Notes under the pieces: model-generated
Database searches by the model: none
Seen by the model: only the letters and a program-made list of their open reading frames with translations
What the model was told of the DNA's origin: nothing
Assembly: GCF_923077115.1 (NCBI RefSeq)
Contig: NZ_CAKLPX010000001.1
Coordinates: 682,001-746,000, forward strand
Origin: Sinobacterium norvegicum
Lineage (GTDB): Bacteria; Pseudomonadota; Gammaproteobacteria; Pseudomonadales; Sinobacteriaceae
Direction: 5' to 3'
Length of the DNA stretch: 64,000 nucleotides
Program-made: the position numbers and the translations under genes
In this document: positions 61,007-64,000 of the stretch, piece by piece
Position numbering within the stretch: position 1 is the first letter of the stretch
How the letters are laid out: each line of letters starts with the position of its first letter

Positions 61007-62161
61007 CTACTTTCTCTTGCCGGAAATGCCCAACTGCTTGGCAATAATACCCAGCATGACCTCATCGGCACCGCCGCCAATAGAAGACAGTCGGGTATCA
61101 CGGTAGGCGCGAGACACCGAGTTATCCCACATAAAGCCCATACCGCCCCAGTACTGTAGGCAGGCATCGGTCACCTCCCGTACTAAGCGACCGGTTTTAA
61201 GCTTGGCCATCGAGGCCTTGAGAGTGACATCATCGCCATGGATATAATCCTCAACGGCACAATAGACCAGTGCTCGCAGCGCCTCGACCTCGGTTTGCAA
61301 TTCGCTGAGGCGAAAGGCAACCGCCTGATTAGCAATAATTGGCTTACCGAAGGCCTGACGCTGAGAGGTGTACTCGATGGTGTCTTGAATACAATATTCC
61401 ATGGTTTTTAAGTTGCCGGCAGCAACAAACATGCGCTCTTCTTGGAACTGCTGCATCTGGTAGACAAAGCCCATACCCTCGTCGCCAATAAGGTTAGCCT
61501 GCGGCACACGTACGTCGTCGAAGAATATCTGTGCGGTGTCGGAGGAATGCATGCCGAGCTTTTTCAACGGCTCAGAAAAACTAACACCCGGGGTGTTGGT
61601 CGGTACAATCACCAACGACTTATTCATGTGGATATTATCGCCGCCGGTATTGACCAACAGACAGAGGTAATCGGCCTGAGTGGCGTTGGTAATCCACATC
61701 TTGGTGCCATTAATGACATAGTCATCGCCATCTTTCACGGCTGTAGTCTTGATCGCTGCCACATCTGAGCCAGCTTGTGGCTCACTGACTGCGACGGAAA
61801 AGACTGCCTCGCCACGGATCGCCTTGGCCAGGTACTTTTGGCGTAGTTCATCGCTGCCAAAGCGCGCCAGTGCGGGCGTCGCCATGTCGGTCTGTACACC
61901 AATGGCCATCGATACGCCGCCGCATCGAATACGTCCCAGCTCTTCAGAAAAGATAATTTGGTAGCTGTAATCCAGCCCCATGCCGCCATATTCTTCCGGC
62001 TTGGCAATGCCCAGCAAACCTAAGTCGCCCATTTTCTTAAACAATGCGTGAGCGGGGAAAATGCCCTGCTCCTCCCATTCCTCGACGTAGGGGTTGATTT
62101 CCTTATCGATAAACTGGCGAATTGTTTGACGGATTGCCTGGTGTTCTTCTGTAAAACGCAT
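61007..62161 (-). CDS. atuD: Acyl-CoA dehydrogenase, AtuD (citronellyl-CoA dehydrogenase) type
   Basis: The 384-residue flavoenzyme has the family signatures SVAVSEPQAGSDVAAIKTTA and MWITNATQADYLCLL (FAD and substrate contacts), and CLQYWGGMGFMWDNSVSRAYRDTR near the C-terminus followed by IGGGADEVMLGIIAKQLG. The GGGADEVML ending replaces the GGTSEI form of straight-chain enzymes and is, from memory, typical of AtuD-like enzymes. The protein would oxidise citronellyl-CoA to geranyl-CoA and pass electrons to ETF. It is first of the genes adjoining the carboxylase, 123 bases or more upstream of it. Confidence 0.88.
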   Translation of the reverse strand: MRFTEEHQAIRQTIRQFIDKEINPYVEEWEEQGIFPAHALFKKMGDLGLLGIAKPEEYGGMGLDYSYQIIFSEELGRIRCGGVSMAIGVQTDMATPALARFGSDELRQKYLAKAIRGEAVFSVAVSEPQAGSDVAAIKTTAVKDGDDYVINGTKMWITNATQADYLCLLVNTGGDNIHMNKSLVIVPTNTPGVSFSEPLKKLGMHSSDTAQIFFDDVRVPQANLIGDEGMGFVYQMQQFQEERMFVAAGNLKTMEYCIQDTIEYTSQRQAFGKPIIANQAVAFRLSELQTEVEALRALVYCAVEDYIHGDDVTLKASMAKLKTGRLVREVTDACLQYWGGMGFMWDNSVSRAYRDTRLSSIGGGADEVMLGIIAKQLGISGKRK

Positions 62162-62420
62162 ATGAAACCACTCTTAACGATTATTATTATTGCCTGCCCG
62201 CATAACAACACCCTATATACGCTAAGGGGTATAGTGAGCCAGCCAATCGGGCTGATCAAATAGTACGACAAACACCCAATGGTTACACTGTCACCATCTG
62301 TGTATTGGGTGAAAAAATATACGTCTATGTCGGGATTCGTGAGAATCATCCACCGACGAGACATATGCAACTATTTTCATAGCGATTACAATAAAGCTTA
62401 TCGTTAAGAACAGCAACTTT

Positions 62421-63563
62421 TTATCGGCCCAACAAATTGCGGGCAATCACCTCCTTCATAATTTCAGAGCTGCCGCCATAGATAGTTTGTACACGGGCAT
62501 CACGATAAAAACGTGAGATGGGGTACTCATCGGTATATCCGTAGCCGCCAAATAATTGCAGACATTCATTGACCATACGCAACTGCATCTCTGTCGTGGC
62601 CAGTTTGATCAACGCAGCGTCTTCACCGGTCATCTCGCCGCGGGCAAACTTCAGCGTGTGTTTTTCCAACAGTGCCCGCGACATTTCAAGCTCTGTTTTA
62701 CACTCGGCAAGTTTGAAGCGGGTATTTTGAAATTGGCTGACTTGCTGACCAAAGGCCTTGCGCTCCTGCACATAGGCGGCGGTGAGATCCAGCGCACCCT
62801 GGGCATGACCGACGGCCTGTACCGCACAACCTAAGCGTTCACGGGGCAGCTCCTCCATCATATGAAAGAAGCCTCTGCCCTCCTCACCGAGCAAGGCTGA
62901 GGCCGGCACGCGCAAGTTGTCGAAGAACAATTCGGCAGTATCACTACAATGTTGACCGATTTTTTCGATCTGTTTACCCGTGGCAAAACCAGGCAACGAG
63001 GTATCGACCAGAAACAGGGAAATACCCTTGGCACCAGCAGCGGCATCCGTTTTTGCTGCTAAAACGACGAGACCGGCCTGCATGCCGTTGGTAATAAACG
63101 TTTTAGAGCCATTGATGACAAACTCATCACCATCGCGGGTCGCCGAGGTGCGCATACCAGCCAAATCACTGCCGGCACCGGGTTCGGTCATCGCCAACGC
63201 ACCAATCACCTCTCCCGAGGCCATCTTAGGCAGCCACTGCTGCTTTTGCTGCTCCGTGCCCAGGTTGTTGATATAGGGCCCGACAATATTGGTATGAATG
63301 CCATAGGCGGTGCTAAGGCCATGGAAGCCCCTGTGGTTCATCTCTTCCTGAATCATCATGCAAACCGCGAAGCTGGCACCGGCACCGCCATACTGCTCCG
63401 GCATATCGACAATCAATAAACCGGCCTCAGCCATCACCATCCAAAAATCACGGTCAATCAGGTGATTTTTCTCCCAAGCCTCATATTTCGGCGTCACTTC
63501 TTTATCTAAGAAGCGAACCACCATATCGCGAAACAATGCCAACTCTTCGTTATGTTCACTCAT
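62421..63563 (-). CDS. Acyl-CoA dehydrogenase
   Basis: The 380-residue enzyme contains IGALAMTEPGAGSDLAGMRTSA, KTFITNGMQAGLVVLAAKT, CLQLFGGYGYTDEYPISRFYRDARVQTIYGGSSEIMKEVIARNLLGR. This is the common long/medium/branched-chain acyl-CoA dehydrogenase form. In place of the usual GGTSEI there is GGSSEI. It may act on a saturated or shortened terpenoid acyl-CoA. A 259-base spacer with a possible promoter separates it from the AtuD-type gene downstream. Confidence 0.92.
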   Translation of the reverse strand: MSEHNEELALFRDMVVRFLDKEVTPKYEAWEKNHLIDRDFWMVMAEAGLLIVDMPEQYGGAGASFAVCMMIQEEMNHRGFHGLSTAYGIHTNIVGPYINNLGTEQQKQQWLPKMASGEVIGALAMTEPGAGSDLAGMRTSATRDGDEFVINGSKTFITNGMQAGLVVLAAKTDAAAGAKGISLFLVDTSLPGFATGKQIEKIGQHCSDTAELFFDNLRVPASALLGEEGRGFFHMMEELPRERLGCAVQAVGHAQGALDLTAAYVQERKAFGQQVSQFQNTRFKLAECKTELEMSRALLEKHTLKFARGEMTGEDAALIKLATTEMQLRMVNECLQLFGGYGYTDEYPISRFYRDARVQTIYGGSSEIMKEVIARNLLGR

Positions 63564-63634
63564 TGTCTAACTCTCTCCCGCTGTATTGCTATCACTTTAA
63601 GCGCTACAGGGTAGCGCTCTGCCTTGTTTAAAGC

Positions 63635-64000
63635 TTAACGATTAAGCTCACGGAAATCATCATCACTCACCGCCATTAAGACCTCAGCACCGGTCTCGAT
63701 GGTCGCTTTGTGTGCCGCGGTTCTTGGCAGCAGCTTTTGGAAGTAGAACTGTGCGGTGCCGTACTTAACGCGATAAAAGGCATCTTGATTGGGCTGATTC
63801 TTAGCCACGGTGCCCATTTTCCCCCAGAACCACGCCAACACCACATAACCTGAATACATCAGATAATCGACAGAGGCGGCGCCTAACTCATCCAAGTTTT
63901 GCTGCGTCTTGGCACCGATCAAGGCGGTAAGTTCAGCCCATTCAGCCAATGCCTGCTGTAACGGTTCGGCGAATTCTGGCGCCATCTGTTGGCTTTCTTC
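63635..64000 (-). CDS. Acyl-CoA dehydrogenase with C-terminal extension domain (DmdC-like), N-terminus outside window
   Basis: The frame is open to the right edge, giving the last 121 residues. They match the C-terminal domain of the larger acyl-CoA dehydrogenases such as methylmercaptopropionyl-CoA dehydrogenase DmdC: SVDYLMYSGYVVLAWFWGKM, RVKYGTAQFYFQKLLPRTAAHKATIETGAEVLMA, ending DDDFRELNR. The catalytic part lies beyond the window, so substrate and completeness cannot be judged. It is co-oriented with the other two dehydrogenases and is probably upstream in the same cluster. Confidence 0.85.
   Translation of the reverse strand, partial: EESQQMAPEFAEPLQQALAEWAELTALIGAKTQQNLDELGAASVDYLMYSGYVVLAWFWGKMGTVAKNQPNQDAFYRVKYGTAQFYFQKLLPRTAAHKATIETGAEVLMAVSDDDFRELNR

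Overview
The window looks like chromosome from a marine-type gammaproteobacterium of moderate GC content. The evidence is a set of full-length relatives of gamma-proteobacterial housekeeping proteins (HrpA, DusA, transaldolase B, MnmC, YgiQ, PhoB/PhoR, PurU, YtfJ, TapT), together with lipid and terpenoid catabolism genes typical of Cellvibrionales/Spongiibacteraceae-like bacteria. The lineage below class level is inference. I saw no integrase, transposase, phage gene or CRISPR array. The only RNA gene seen is one tRNA-Glu.

Layout. 1-8.5 kb: a truncated flavoprotein of the fumarate reductase/ketosteroid dehydrogenase type, an extradiol dioxygenase (YgiD), YtfJ, a GMC alcohol dehydrogenase, a conserved unknown protein, DusA, a lipoprotein, transaldolase and a TerB-like protein. 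8.5-11.7 kb (minus): a STAS protein with a response-regulator/PP2C phosphatase (partner-switch pair), MlaA, and a small cysteine-repeat secreted peptide of the HvfA type. 11.8-18.9 kb: HrpA, FadD, a divergent MaoC hydratase and an unknown protein. 19.3-29.9 kb: a coiled-coil exported protein, MnmC, a glutaminyl cyclase, a GGDEF protein, TapT, an M16C protease, a YecA-like SEC-C protein and a DUF3087 protein.

30.0-41.8 kb (minus) is the most unusual region. A compact gene row encodes a GAF-GAF-HlyD membrane fusion protein, a PqqD-like/M50 protease/HlyD fusion, a periplasmic HlyD protein, an 1837-residue cadherin/LamG surface-type protein (LEPR-XLL-like N terminus, DUF4347, C-terminal hydrophobic hairpin), and then a membrane GGDEF protein. 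I read it as an export/processing/anchoring cassette for one giant protein, possibly tied to c-di-GMP. It has no ABC ATPase and no TolC homologue of its own.

42.3-54.6 kb: tRNA-Glu with a recognisable promoter and terminator; an MFS transporter with a BtuFCD/FecBCD-like ABC importer; a small exported protein; an NhaP-type antiporter; PhoR/PhoB with a Pho box before phoB; PurU; and YgiQ. 54.6-64.0 kb (minus): an Atu-type catabolic cluster with AtuA, biotin carboxylase alpha, enoyl-CoA hydratase, carboxyltransferase beta and three acyl-CoA dehydrogenases, the last cut by the window edge. It most likely serves acyclic terpenoid or other methyl-branched acyl-CoA degradation.
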